In this document: in pieces, positions 48,945-58,365 of the stretch
Numbering within the stretch: position 1 is the first letter of the stretch
Layout of the letters: each line of letters begins with the position of its first letter
DNA from: Actinomycetes bacterium
GTDB lineage: Bacteria > Actinomycetota > Thermoleophilia > RBG-16-64-13
DNA: 64,000 nucleotides
NCBI GenBank assembly: GCA_024637035.1
Contig: JAGXFW010000004.1
Span: 151,241 to 215,240 of the forward strand
Reading direction: 5' to 3'
Translations under genes and position numbers: made by a program
The notes under the pieces: model-generated
Databases searched by the model: none
Seen by the model: only the letters and a program-made list of their open reading frames with translations
What the model was told of the DNA's origin: nothing

Positions 48945-49897
48945 CCGGCCACACCGTCGACTATCTACGGCTCTCGGTCACCGACCGGTGCAACTTCCGG
49001 TGCTCGTACTGCATGCCGCCCGAGGGTGTCGAGTTCAAATCGCACGAGGAGATCCTCACCTACGAGGACATGATCTTCTTTGTGCGGGTGGCGGTACAGG
49101 TGGGCATCTCGAAGATCAGGCTCACCGGTGGGGAGCCGTTGGTGCGCAAGGACCTTTCCGACCTCGTGAAGCAACTCTCGGCTATCGAGGGCGTGAACGA
49201 CATCTCCCTCACCACCAACGGGGTGCTGCTCCCACGGTTCGCCGGCGCTCTGCGCGATGCCGGTCTCCGTCGAGTGAACATCAGCATCGACTCGCTGGAC
49301 CCAGTGCGGTTCCGCACCCTCACCCGTGGTGGCTCTCTCGCCGATGCGTTGGCCGGCGTGGACGCTGCCTTCGAACATGGACTGCTCCCGGTCAAAGTGA
49401 ACGCCGTGATGCTCCCCGAGCTTCTGCAAGAGGTATCGGCCTTTGCCGAATTCACCCGGGTGCGCCCGGTGCACGTGCGCTTCATCGAGTGGATGCCCGT
49501 GGGCAGTTGCGGCCCGAGCGATGCGGAGAGCGTTCTTTCCAAAGACCGCTTGATGAAGGAGTTCGCCGCGATCGGACCGCTGGAACAGGTGGGTTCGCCG
49601 GGAGGTTGGGGTCCCGCCCGCTACTTCCGTTTGCCCGGCCACGCGGGCACCGTGGGTTTCATCAGCTCCATGTCCGATCATTTCTGCGGCGACTGCAACA
49701 GGCTCCGCCTCACCGCCGACGGGCGGCTCAAGAGCTGTCTCTTCTCCGGTGACGAGGTAGAGGTGCTCAGGCTTCTCCGCCAGCGGGACGAGGCCGGCAC
49801 CCTCGAGGCCGTGCGCCGCTCTCTCGAGGGCAAGACGTTCGACAAGAACCGCGTTCGGGAGATGAACTCCCGGGGCATGTCGCAGATCGGGGGCTGA
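48941..49897 (+). CDS. moaA: GTP 3',8-cyclase MoaA
   Basis: Radical SAM enzyme starting molybdopterin synthesis from GTP. 318 residues from GTG 48941 (GTGA overlap with mobAB). CNFRCSYCMP binds the SAM cluster; SKIRLTGGEPLVRKDL follows. The C-terminal cluster ligands are FCGDCNRLRLTADGRLKSC. It ends SQIGG, the GG tail that MoaA needs. A GTG at 48908 would extend it by 11 residues. Confidence 0.95.
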   Translation: MTGHTVDYLRLSVTDRCNFRCSYCMPPEGVEFKSHEEILTYEDMIFFVRVAVQVGISKIRLTGGEPLVRKDLSDLVKQLSAIEGVNDISLTTNGVLLPRFAGALRDAGLRRVNISIDSLDPVRFRTLTRGGSLADALAGVDAAFEHGLLPVKVNAVMLPELLQEVSAFAEFTRVRPVHVRFIEWMPVGSCGPSDAESVLSKDRLMKEFAAIGPLEQVGSPGGWGPARYFRLPGHAGTVGFISSMSDHFCGDCNRLRLTADGRLKSCLFSGDEVEVLRLLRQRDEAGTLEAVRRSLEGKTFDKNRVREMNSRGMSQIGG

Positions 49898-49898
49898 G

Positions 49899-51017
49899 AT
49901 GACCGAGATCCACGAGCGAGGAACGGTCGGCGAGGATCCAGGCGCGCCGCGTCTCTCCCATGTCGACGCCGCTGGGACGGCACGCATGGTAGACGTGGGC
50001 GACAAGTCCTCCACCGTGCGCGTGGCCAAAGCCGGCGCTCGTGTGTGGATGGCGCCCGAGACCATGGCTCTCCTGCAGCGGCAGGCTCTACCGAAGGGAG
50101 ACGTGCTCGCCGTGGCGCGCATCGCGGGGATCATGGCGTGCAAGCGCACGGCGGAGCTCGTGCCACTGTGTCATCCCTTGTCGCTCGATCACGCCGATAT
50201 CGAGATGACCGTGCGACCGGAGCAGTCGTGTGTAGACATCGTGTGCTCCACCCGCACCGAGGGCAGGACCGGCGTGGAGATGGAGGCGATCACTGGTGCG
50301 AGCGTGGCCGCCATCACCATCTACGACATGTGCAAGGCGGTGGATCGGGCGATGATCATCGGCGATATCCGGTTGCTCGAGAAGACCGGCGGCAAGGAGG
50401 ACTACATGCGAAGGGAACAGACTGACGGCTCGGGATCTCGCCCCGAAGCGACGACCCTGGAAGCCGAGGCGCACGCCTCACCGGCCGCCAGCGTGCTCTC
50501 GGTGAACGTCAGCCCGGGCAAGGGCGAGAGGAAGAAGCCGAAGACTTCGGTGACGTTGGTGCCCGAGCACGGCATCGAGGGCGACGGTCACGCGGGCCCG
50601 TGGCACCGACAGGTCAGCCTGCTTGCGCAGGAGTCGATCGACACCATGGTGGCGAAAGGGCTGGATGTTGGTGCCGGCGATTTCGCCGAGAACATCACGA
50701 CCCTGGGCATCGACCTGTGCGGCCTGCCTCTTGGGACCCGTATCCGGCTCGGCCCCGCCTTGGTGGAGCTGACCCAGATCGGCAAGGTGTGTCACGAGAG
50801 GTGTGCCATCTACTATCAGGCGGGTGACTGCGTGATGCCTCGAGAAGGCATCTTCGTGCGGGTGATCGAAGGCGGTGAGCTTCGCCCGGGCGACCCGGTG
50901 TCCCTCACCGGCGAAGTCGTGCCCCAACCCGCGCACGGCGGGGAGGCTGCCGCCGACTCGGGGGCGTTTGCCGTCGAAGCGAGCGCACCGGCCGCCGACT
51001 CGGGGGCGCCCGAGTGA
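49899..51017 (+). CDS. moaC: MoaC-MOSC fusion: cyclic pyranopterin monophosphate synthase plus MOSC domain
   Basis: 372 residues. The MoaC domain (18-165) has HVDAAGTARMVDVGDK, KRTAELVPLCHPL and VEMEAITGASVAAITIYDMC, the substrate-binding and catalytic segments. A linker of about 30 residues follows, then a MOSC domain (200-345) with GIEGDGHAGPWHRQVSLLAQ and GKVCHERCAIYYQAGDCVMP; MOSC domains bind molybdenum cofactor or transfer sulfur. The Ala-rich C-terminus contains two ADSGA repeats. Starts two bases after moaA stop. Confidence 0.92.
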   Translation: MTEIHERGTVGEDPGAPRLSHVDAAGTARMVDVGDKSSTVRVAKAGARVWMAPETMALLQRQALPKGDVLAVARIAGIMACKRTAELVPLCHPLSLDHADIEMTVRPEQSCVDIVCSTRTEGRTGVEMEAITGASVAAITIYDMCKAVDRAMIIGDIRLLEKTGGKEDYMRREQTDGSGSRPEATTLEAEAHASPAASVLSVNVSPGKGERKKPKTSVTLVPEHGIEGDGHAGPWHRQVSLLAQESIDTMVAKGLDVGAGDFAENITTLGIDLCGLPLGTRIRLGPALVELTQIGKVCHERCAIYYQAGDCVMPREGIFVRVIEGGELRPGDPVSLTGEVVPQPAHGGEAAADSGAFAVEASAPAADSGAPE

Positions 51018-51544
51018 GCGGGCACGAGACGCACGACGTCGTGATCCGCGCCGCCGTCGTCACGGTGAGCGACAAGGGCCACGCAAGGACCCGTGAGGAC
51101 TCCTCCGGCCCCACGCTGCGCGACCTGCTACTGTCGTTGGGAGCCGAAGTGGGCGAACCCGTGATCGTGCCCGACGAGCAGCCGGTGATCGAAGCGACGC
51201 TGCGTGCGTTGGCCGATGGCGGCGAGATCGATCTGGTTCTCACCACGGGTGGCACCGGGCTCGCGCCGCGCGATCGGACTCCGGAGGCGACGGCCGCCGT
51301 CATCGACCGCCTCGCTCCCGGTTTCGGGGAGGCGATGCGGGCCGCCTCCCTGGCCGTGACGCCTCACGCCATGCTGAGCCGCGCGATCGCCGGAGTGCGC
51401 GGTCGCACGCTCATCATCAACATGCCTGGGAGTCCCAAGGCGTGCCGCGAGCACTTCGCGGTAGTGGCCCGCGCGCTGCCGCACGCCGTGCAGACGCTCA
51501 CCGGCCGCGCTCACGAGTGCGCCTCTCCACCCCCCGGCGGATAG
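51014..51544 (+). CDS. mog: Molybdopterin adenylyltransferase (MogA/MoaB family)
   Basis: 176 residues from a GTG overlapping the preceding stop (GTGA). VTVSDKGHARTREDSSGPTL, VLTTGGTGLAPRDRTPEAT and IINMPGSPKACREHF are the MPT-binding motifs. Adenylates molybdopterin before metal insertion. Last gene of the riboswitch-led operon; moaD, moaE and moeA are not in the window. Confidence 0.9.
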   Translation: MSGHETHDVVIRAAVVTVSDKGHARTREDSSGPTLRDLLLSLGAEVGEPVIVPDEQPVIEATLRALADGGEIDLVLTTGGTGLAPRDRTPEATAAVIDRLAPGFGEAMRAASLAVTPHAMLSRAIAGVRGRTLIINMPGSPKACREHFAVVARALPHAVQTLTGRAHECASPPPGG

Positions 51545-51576
51545 CGGCCCGCAACCGGTCCGACCGGGGGTCGTGC

Positions 51577-51585
51577 TGATATAAT
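51577..51585 (+). promoter_or_regulatory. Extended -10 promoter of the heme operon
   Basis: TGATATAAT contains a consensus TATAAT preceded by TGn, an extended -10; no good -35 lies 17 bases upstream. It is about 80 bases before the ccsA start, in the 119-base gap after the mog gene. Confidence 0.45.
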
Positions 51586-51663
51586 GCCGCCGCATCCGCC
51601 CTCGCGGCCGGCTCGTCGGCCTCCGAACATGCCGGGTGGGGCATCCGATTGCCAGGAGACTGG

Positions 51664-52710
51664 TTGCAGGGACTCGAACAACTCCTTCTTGGGGGCGCGC
51701 TAGCCGCCTACCTTGCTGCTGCCGTCCTCTACACGTTCGGGCTCGCCTTCAAGCGGCGCGAAGCGGGAGGGCTCGCCTTCGTCGCTCTGGGCGCGGGTTT
51801 CCTTGGGCAGACGGGCTCGATCGTCACCCGTTGGGTGGAAGGGGGGCAGCTCCCCCTCACCAGCCTCTTTGAGACCCTGGTGTTCCTCTCGTGGTGCGTG
51901 GTGCTGCTCTCGATCATCGCCGACCGCCGGTACACGGCGCAGGCGGCCGGCATCATCCTCGTGCCCACCGCCTTCTTCCTCACGGCGGCGGCTGTGCTCA
52001 TGTACGAAGGTCCACGCGAGCTGCGGGAAGAACTGCAGACACACTGGTTGTTGATCCACGCCGGCCTCAGTGTGTTCGGGTACGCCGCCTTCACTCTGGC
52101 TTTCGCCACCGGTTTCTTCTATGTGGTGCAGGAAGACCTGCTCAAGAAGAAGTACCAGCAGGTGCGCACGTTGATCCACTCGCTCGTTGTGGCCTTCGGC
52201 ACCGCGTTGGGCCTCTACGTGGGCTACGTGATCGCCGACCCCACGCTGTTCGAGGACGCCCTCGGGAACCGGGTCTATGGCTACTCCAGCGCAGATTGGA
52301 CCATCATCGGCGTGGGCGCCGCGGTGGGACTCGCGGCCTCGCTCGTCATCGGATGGGTCGCGGCGCGGGGCGCATCGCGTCCCAGTTTTGCGAACCGGCT
52401 CCCCGCCCTGGATCTCCTCGATCGCCTGAGCTTCCACAGCGTGCTGTTCGGATTGGCGCTTCTGGCGTTCGGCGTTATCTCCGGCGCGCTCTGGGCGAAG
52501 ACCGCCTGGGGGAACTGGTGGGAGTGGGATCCAAAGGAGACCTGGGCCCTGATCTCGTGGGTCTTCTACGCCGGCTACGTAGGGATGCGGGAGCTGGCCA
52601 ACTGGCGGGGCCGCAACACCGCCTTGATCGCCATCGTCGGGATGTTCTTGATCGTCTTCACGTTCCTGGGCATCAACCTCTTCGTACCTGGACGTCATGA
52701 CTTCAACTGA
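51664..52710 (+). CDS. ccsA: Cytochrome c biogenesis protein CcsA/ResC
   Basis: Heme-handling subunit of the system II c-type cytochrome assembly pathway. 348 residues from TTG 51664, chosen because AGGAGA lies five bases upstream; TTG 51649 is also in frame. About eight membrane spans. The WWD-type heme-binding motif is NWWEWDPKETWALISW. Co-transcribed with heme synthesis genes, an arrangement that ties heme supply to cytochrome c maturation. Confidence 0.9.
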   Translation: MQGLEQLLLGGALAAYLAAAVLYTFGLAFKRREAGGLAFVALGAGFLGQTGSIVTRWVEGGQLPLTSLFETLVFLSWCVVLLSIIADRRYTAQAAGIILVPTAFFLTAAAVLMYEGPRELREELQTHWLLIHAGLSVFGYAAFTLAFATGFFYVVQEDLLKKKYQQVRTLIHSLVVAFGTALGLYVGYVIADPTLFEDALGNRVYGYSSADWTIIGVGAAVGLAASLVIGWVAARGASRPSFANRLPALDLLDRLSFHSVLFGLALLAFGVISGALWAKTAWGNWWEWDPKETWALISWVFYAGYVGMRELANWRGRNTALIAIVGMFLIVFTFLGINLFVPGRHDFN

Positions 52711-53458
52711 TGGCCCGAGCAAGCGCTCAGTCCGCGTGAGCGCGGACGAAGCCGCCACACACGCCACACACGCCACACACGCTGAAGCCGGCGAAGCCGC
52801 CAATGTGCCGCTGTATCCGATCTTCCTCAAGGTGGCGGGCAAGGCATGCCTCGTGGTGGGCGGCGGGAACGTCGCGGCGCGCAAGGTGGCCGCGCTGGTC
52901 GAGGCTGGGGCGCGTGTCACCGTGGTGGCGCCTGAGTTGGGCGAGATCCTCGCCGAGCAGGCCGCCGCAGAGCGACCCTCCTGGTCGTGGCGGGCACGTC
53001 CGTTCCGCGATGACGACGTGGCGGGATGCGTCGTCGTGGTGGCGGCGACGGGTGACCGCACCGTGAACGACTCCGCGGCCACGGCGGCCCGACGGGCCGG
53101 CGTGCTGGTGAACGTGGTCGATGATCCCGAGAGGTGCGACTTCTTCGTGCCCGCCGTCGTTGCCAGAGGCCCGCTCCAGATCGCCGTGGGTACAGGGGGC
53201 CTGGCTCCAGGTCTCGCGGCGCGGCTCCGAGAACGGCTCGAGGGTGAGTTCCCGGCGGCTTGGGGCCCCGGCGTGTCCGCGGTCGGCGCGGCGCGCCGCG
53301 CCGTCCAGTCGGTGGACGGGCTCGACGAACACGCCCGGCGGCAGGCGCTGCACGACCTGGGCTCTCTCGACCTGGGTGCGTTGCTCGCCGAAGGCGGGCA
53401 GGCGCGCGTGGACTCCGCGGTAGGCGAGGTGGTCGCTCGATGTACCTCGCGGCGATAG
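52697..53458 (+). CDS. Precorrin-2 dehydrogenase / sirohydrochlorin ferrochelatase (CysG N-terminal type)
   Basis: 253 residues. LYPIFLKVAGKACLVVGGGN is the NAD-binding Rossmann start of the Met8/CysG family. NVVDDPERCDFFVPAVVARG then LQIAVGTGGLAPGLA follow. Converts precorrin-2 to sirohydrochlorin and possibly inserts iron, giving siroheme for the AhbD route. The N-terminus contains a 9-base tandem repeat coding for ATH units. Overlaps ccsA by 14 bases and hemA by 19. Confidence 0.88.
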   Translation: MTSTDGPSKRSVRVSADEAATHATHATHAEAGEAANVPLYPIFLKVAGKACLVVGGGNVAARKVAALVEAGARVTVVAPELGEILAEQAAAERPSWSWRARPFRDDDVAGCVVVVAATGDRTVNDSAATAARRAGVLVNVVDDPERCDFFVPAVVARGPLQIAVGTGGLAPGLAARLRERLEGEFPAAWGPGVSAVGAARRAVQSVDGLDEHARRQALHDLGSLDLGALLAEGGQARVDSAVGEVVARCTSRR

Positions 53459-54744
53459 GGGTCAACCACAGGACGGCGTGTCTCGACGTGCGGGAGAAGG
53501 TCGCCCTCGACGATGAGGCCGCCCGTGCGCTTCTCGAGCATCTCGTGTCGCGCCCAGAAGTGACCGAGGCCGTGGCGGTGAGCACGTGCAATCGCACCGA
53601 AGTGTACGTGGTGGGACCCTCGCTCCCGCTCAGGGACCTCGTACTCGGCGGGCTGTGCCACGTCACGGGCGTATGCCGCGACGATTTCGACGAGAGCGTC
53701 TACTACCTCGAGGGCGAAGCGGTGGTGGAGCACCTGTTCGTCGTAGCGAGTTCCTTGGACTCCATGGTGCTCGGCGAGGCGCAGATCCTGCACCAACTCA
53801 AGGAGTCGTACCAAACGGCGACCAAGGCCGTCACCGCGGGCACCATGCTGAACAAGCTCTTCCGGCGGTCGTTCGAGGTGGGCAAGCGCGTGCGCACCGA
53901 GACCCGCATCGGCGAGAGCTCCGTCTCTATCGCCTCCGTGTCGGTGGACCTGGCGCGGAACGTGTTCGGCGATCTCGGGTCGCGTTCCGTGCTCGTTGTG
54001 GGAGCGGGCGAGATGGCCGAACTCGTGCTCACTCATCTGCGGGGGCAGGGCGTGACTCGAGTGCGGGTGACCAACCGCACGTTCGAGCGGGCGATCGAAT
54101 TGGCCGAACGCTTCTCCGGCGACGCCGTTCGCTACGAAGCTCTCACGGAGCACTTGGCTGGTGTGGACATCGTGATCACGTCCACGGGATCCGCGCAGCC
54201 GATCATCCGGCGCGCCGACATGGAACGGGTCATGAAGTCGCGCAAGAACCGCCCAGTGTTCCTGATCGACATCGCAGTGCCGCGCGACATCGAGGCGGCG
54301 GTGAACGATGTCTACAACGCGTACCTGTACGATATCGATGATCTTCAGGACGTCGTTGCGTCCAACCTGGGGGAGCGAAGGCAGGAAGCGGCTTTGGCCC
54401 AGGTGATCGTCACGGAAGAGGTGGCGGCGTTCCGGGCGTGGCGCCAGAGCCTGCAGGTGGTGCCCACCATGGTGGCACTACGGCGCTGGGCGACGGCCGT
54501 CAAGGAGGAGGAGTTAGAGAAGCACCTCGCCAAGATGCCCGATCTTACGCCGGCCCAGCGCGAGAGGGTGGCCTCGCTGGCCCACTCTCTCATGAACAAG
54601 TTCCTTCACCCGCCCACCGTACGCGTGAAGGAGGCGTCGGGCGAGGAGGAAGGGCAACAGTACGCCGAATCGTTGAGCCGGTTGTTCGGGTTGGAGGGTC
54701 TCCAGACCTCAGAGCTGGACACCGATGAGAGGAGCAGACCATAA
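53440..54744 (+). CDS. hemA: Glutamyl-tRNA reductase HemA
   Basis: 434 residues. First committed step of tetrapyrrole synthesis: glutamyl-tRNA to glutamate-1-semialdehyde. IGVNHRTACLDVREK, catalytic Cys in AVSTCNRTEVYVV, and SMVLGEAQILHQLKESYQ are present; NADPH domain VLVVGAGEMAELVLTHLRGQ; C-terminal dimerisation helix. It ends with TAA at 54742-54744, overlapping the presumed hemC start (ATAA). Confidence 0.96.
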   Translation: MYLAAIGVNHRTACLDVREKVALDDEAARALLEHLVSRPEVTEAVAVSTCNRTEVYVVGPSLPLRDLVLGGLCHVTGVCRDDFDESVYYLEGEAVVEHLFVVASSLDSMVLGEAQILHQLKESYQTATKAVTAGTMLNKLFRRSFEVGKRVRTETRIGESSVSIASVSVDLARNVFGDLGSRSVLVVGAGEMAELVLTHLRGQGVTRVRVTNRTFERAIELAERFSGDAVRYEALTEHLAGVDIVITSTGSAQPIIRRADMERVMKSRKNRPVFLIDIAVPRDIEAAVNDVYNAYLYDIDDLQDVVASNLGERRQEAALAQVIVTEEVAAFRAWRQSLQVVPTMVALRRWATAVKEEELEKHLAKMPDLTPAQRERVASLAHSLMNKFLHPPTVRVKEASGEEEGQQYAESLSRLFGLEGLQTSELDTDERSRP

Positions 54745-55673
54745 AGACGGAGCACATCGTGATCGCATCTCGCCGGAGCACCTTGGCGATGACCCAGAGC
54801 CGGTACGTGCAGGCTCTGCTCGAAGACTCAGAGCCCGGCCTCGAGGTGAGCATCCTCGAGATCGTCACCAGCGGCGACAGGATCCTGGATTCGCCGCTCT
54901 CGCAGATCGGCGATCGTGGTCTGTTCGTCAAGGAGATAGAGGAGGCGCTCCTCTCCGGTGACGCGGACCTGGCCGTGCACAGCGCCAAGGACGTGCCCAC
55001 CGCTCTCCCCGACGGCTTGGCGCTCATGGCATACCCCGAGCGCGAGGACTCGGCCGACGTGTTCGTCGGTCCGCTGACTTCCGCCGCGGAACTCGGCGCG
55101 GGCAGGGTCATCGGCACGAGCAGTCTGCGCCGCCGCTCGCAACTGCTCGCTGCGTATCCCGGCCTGGAGGTGGTCGATATCCGCGGGAACGTGGAGACGC
55201 GCATACGAAAGATCTCGGAGGAGGGACTCGACGGCACCATCCTGGCCGCGGCGGGCCTGAAGAGGCTTGGTCGCTTCGCCGAGGCATCCTTCGTCTTCAC
55301 CGACGAGGTGATGCTGAGCGCGGTCGGACAGGGGTCTCTGGCTATCGAGGCCCGCGCCGACGACGCCCGCGTCGCTCGCCTGCTGGCCCGCCTCGACCAC
55401 GCCGAGACGCGGGCGGAAGTACTCGCGGAGCGTGCGCTCATGAGGTCGCTCGAGGGTGGGTGCCAAGTGCCCATAGGGGCTCGTGCCCGACTCACCGACC
55501 AGGGTTTCGTCCTGACCGCCTACGTCGGCGACGTCGATGGGCGCCGGACCGTCCGCATGGAGCGTATAGGCTCGATCGACGATCCTGAAGCGTTGGGCAG
55601 AGCGTTGGCCGCCGACATGATCGCGGGGGGCGCCGACGCGATCCTCGAGGGTGTGCGCGGCTGCACATCATGA
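54741..55673 (+). CDS. hemC: Porphobilinogen deaminase HemC, probable AUA start
   Basis: 310 residues if read from ATA 54741; 304 from GTG 54759. Links four porphobilinogens into hydroxymethylbilane. The frame from ATA reads (I)KTEHIVIASRRSTLAMTQSR, the family N-terminus. GAGAGGAG lies six bases before ATA, and ATAA replaces the usual ATGA overlap with the hemA stop. GTG 54759 has no ribosome site. The dipyrromethane cofactor Cys is in EGGCQVPIGA. HSAKDVPT and IGTSSLRRRSQL are substrate-binding segments. Confidence 0.9.
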   Translation: MKTEHIVIASRRSTLAMTQSRYVQALLEDSEPGLEVSILEIVTSGDRILDSPLSQIGDRGLFVKEIEEALLSGDADLAVHSAKDVPTALPDGLALMAYPEREDSADVFVGPLTSAAELGAGRVIGTSSLRRRSQLLAAYPGLEVVDIRGNVETRIRKISEEGLDGTILAAAGLKRLGRFAEASFVFTDEVMLSAVGQGSLAIEARADDARVARLLARLDHAETRAEVLAERALMRSLEGGCQVPIGARARLTDQGFVLTAYVGDVDGRRTVRMERIGSIDDPEALGRALAADMIAGGADAILEGVRGCTS

Positions 55674-57256
55674 GCGACGAGCGTCTCTCCGAAGGTTCGG
55701 CGCCAGACGAGCGCCCCGAGGCGCGCGTCGCCCCGGCTCGACCTCGCGTGTTCCTGGTCGGAGCGGGTCCCGGCGACCCCGGCCTGGCGACCGTTCGCGC
55801 CGTGCGCTGCCTCGAACGGGCCGATGTCGTGCTGTACGACCGCTTGGTCGATCCGGCGCTCCTCGAGCATGCCCCGCCGGGGGCGGAGCTCGTCTACGTG
55901 GGGAAGCGTTCCGCCGAACATACGGTGCCCCAGCCGGGCATCAACGAGCTGATAGTCGAGTACGCCCAACGAGGGCTGCTCGTTGTTCGGCTGAAGGGCG
56001 GCGACCCCTTCGTGTTCGGCCGGGGAGGAGAGGAGGCCCTCGCCCTGCGCGAAGCCGGCATACCGTTCGAGGTCGTTCCCGGGGTGTCCAGCGGATATGG
56101 TGTGCCAGCCTATGCGGGCATCCCGGTCACGCACCGCGGCCTCACCTCGCACGTGACCTTCGTCACCGGACACGAGGATCCCGACAAGCAGGCCGCCGAG
56201 ATCGACTGGGACAGACTGGCGTCCGACGTAGGCACGCTCGTGGTCTTCATGGGCGTGAAGAACTTGCCTACGGTTGTCGAAGAGCTGAAGAAACGTGGTC
56301 GATCCGGGGACACACCCATCGCGCTCATCCGTTACGGCACCATGCCCGCGCAGCGCACCGTGGTGGGAGTGCTCGACGACATCGTGGAGAAGGTGGCCGC
56401 CGCGAAGCTGCGGCCGCCGGCGATCACCGTGATCGGCGATGTCGTGTCCCTGCGTGAGCAGCTCACCTGGTACGAGCATCGTCCGCTCTTCGGAAAGAGG
56501 GTGGTGGTCACGAGACCTCGTTCGCAGGCCGGGGCTCAGCTGCAGGCCCTCCGCGACCTCGGTGCCCACGCGATCGCTTTCCCGACCATCCGCATCGAGC
56601 CGATCGAGGCTTCTCCCGAGATCGATGCGATGGTCGCCGCCGTCCACACCTATGACTTGATCGTGCTCACCAGTGTGAACGGGGTGCACTGCTTCTTCGA
56701 CAGGCTGCAGGACAAGGGCCGCGATGCCCGGAGCCTTCATGGGGCGACGATCGTGGCGATCGGCCCCAAGACGGCGGCCGCGTGCCGCGCGCGCAGTGTG
56801 CGGCCGGACGTGGTGCCCACGGACTTCGTGGCCGAGGGCGTGTTGGAGGCCCTCGCCGGGCGCGATCTGGCGGGCGCCCGCATCCTCATCCCGCGGGCCC
56901 GTGAGGCGCGTGAGGTGCTGCCCGAGGCTTTCGTCGGGGCGGGCGCCACGGTCGACGTGGTGCCCGTGTACGACACGCTTCCCGAGGATCACAGCCCCGA
57001 AGAGATCGTTCGTGTGCTCGATGCCGACTATGTCACCTTCACCTCGGGCTCCACGGTCACCAATTTCGTCGAGGTGATGCGACGGAGTGGCCACGGCGAC
57101 GCACTGCCCAAAGTGAAGGCGGCCTCGATCGGACCGGTGACCTCGGCCGCCGTGCGCGAAGCGGGACTCCACTTCGTACTTGAGGCGGAGGAGTCCACAG
57201 TCGATGGTTTGATGGAGGCACTCTGCGCGCATGCGTTATACTTCCCGGGCTCGTAG
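55670..57256 (+). CDS. cobA-hemD: Uroporphyrinogen-III C-methyltransferase / uroporphyrinogen-III synthase fusion (CobA-HemD)
   Basis: 528 residues. The methyltransferase domain (25-265) has VFLVGAGPGDPGLATVRAVR, RLKGGDPFVFGRGGEEALAL and the SAM-binding VVPGVSSGYGVPAYAGIPVT. The HemD domain (270-520) has VVVTRPRSQAGAQLQALRDL and VTFTSGSTVTNF. It produces uroporphyrinogen III and methylates it to precorrin-2. ATG overlaps the hemC stop by four bases. Confidence 0.93.
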   Translation: MSDERLSEGSAPDERPEARVAPARPRVFLVGAGPGDPGLATVRAVRCLERADVVLYDRLVDPALLEHAPPGAELVYVGKRSAEHTVPQPGINELIVEYAQRGLLVVRLKGGDPFVFGRGGEEALALREAGIPFEVVPGVSSGYGVPAYAGIPVTHRGLTSHVTFVTGHEDPDKQAAEIDWDRLASDVGTLVVFMGVKNLPTVVEELKKRGRSGDTPIALIRYGTMPAQRTVVGVLDDIVEKVAAAKLRPPAITVIGDVVSLREQLTWYEHRPLFGKRVVVTRPRSQAGAQLQALRDLGAHAIAFPTIRIEPIEASPEIDAMVAAVHTYDLIVLTSVNGVHCFFDRLQDKGRDARSLHGATIVAIGPKTAAACRARSVRPDVVPTDFVAEGVLEALAGRDLAGARILIPRAREAREVLPEAFVGAGATVDVVPVYDTLPEDHSPEEIVRVLDADYVTFTSGSTVTNFVEVMRRSGHGDALPKVKAASIGPVTSAAVREAGLHFVLEAEESTVDGLMEALCAHALYFPGS

Positions 57257-57354
57257 AAAGAATGGACACGCGAGCTGTCATCCCCCGAGGTAGGAATCGC
57301 GCCGCGCCGGCGTCCTGACCCTACCCCTCGGTCAGTCGGAGGTCCAAGAAGGTC

Positions 57355-58365
57355 ATGTATTTCCCTCAATACCGCCCCCGGCGGATGCGGCAGACCGACA
57401 GTCTGCGCTCGATGATCCGCGAGACCCATCTGCATCCCCATATCTTCACCTACCCGCTCTTCGTCACTCACGGGGAGGATGTGAAGAACCCGGTGAGTTC
57501 GATGCCGGGCGTCTATCAGCTCTCCATCAACAACCTGATCAAGGAAGCGCGCGAGGTGGCCGCGCTCGGCATCAGGAGCGTGCTCATCTTCGGTCTGCCC
57601 GAGCACAAGGATGAAGTGGGCTCCTCAGCGTACGATCCTGAGGGCATCGCCCAGATGGCCATCCGAGCCTTGAAGGAGGCCGTTCCTCAGCTCACGGTCA
57701 TCGCGGACGTGTGCCTGTGCGAATACACGAGTCACGGTCACTGCGGGGTGGTTCGGGCCGACGGCAAGGTCGACAACGACCTGTCCTTGGAGCTCCTGGC
57801 CAAGACGGCGCTGAGCCTCGCCGAAGCCGGGGTGGACGTCGTCGCCCCGTCCGACATGATGGACGGCCGCATCGGGGCCATCCGTGCGGCTCTCGACCAT
57901 GAGGGTCACCAGGATCTACCCATCTTCTCGTACTCCACGAAGTATGCCTCTAGTTTCTATGGACCGTTCCGTGAGGCTGCCGAGTGCGCGCCGCAATTCG
58001 GCGACCGCAAGTCGTATCAGATGGATCCGGCCAACTCGGACGAGGGCGTACGTGAGGCGATGATCGATATCGAGGAAGGCGCCGACATGGTCATGGTCAA
58101 GCCGGCTCTGCCGTATCTCGACCTGATCTACCGGCTCAAGCACGAGACCCGCTTCCCGGTCGCCGCGTACAACGTCAGCGGTGAATACGCCATGGTGAAG
58201 GCTGCGGCGGAACGCGGCTGGATCGACGAGAAGGCTGTGGTCATGGAGACGCTGCTCTCTATCCGACGTGCCGGCGCCGACCTCATCATCACCTACCACG
58301 CCAAGGACGCGGCGCGCTGGCTCCAGGAGCGCATGGCGGAGCCCTCTCGGGGGCGCGACCGATGA
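57355..58365 (+). CDS. hemB: Delta-aminolevulinic acid dehydratase HemB
   Basis: 336 residues. Condenses two 5-aminolevulinates to porphobilinogen. The zinc-site Cys are in [16 protein letters not shown], so this is the Zn-type enzyme. Catalytic Lys segments are [15 protein letters not shown] and [28 protein letters not shown] lies upstream of ATG 57355, 98 bases after the previous gene. Overlaps ahbD by four bases. Confidence 0.96.
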   Translation: MYFPQYRPRRMRQTDSLRSMIRETHLHPHIFTYPLFVTHGEDVKNPVSSMPGVYQLSINNLIKEAREVAALGIRSVLIFGLPEHKDEVGSSAYDPEGIAQMAIRALKEAVPQLTVIADVCLCEYTSHGHCGVVRADGKVDNDLSLELLAKTALSLAEAGVDVVAPSDMMDGRIGAIRAALDHEGHQDLPIFSYSTKYASSFYGPFREAAECAPQFGDRKSYQMDPANSDEGVREAMIDIEEGADMVMVKPALPYLDLIYRLKHETRFPVAAYNVSGEYAMVKAAAERGWIDEKAVVMETLLSIRRAGADLIITYHAKDAARWLQERMAEPSRGRDR

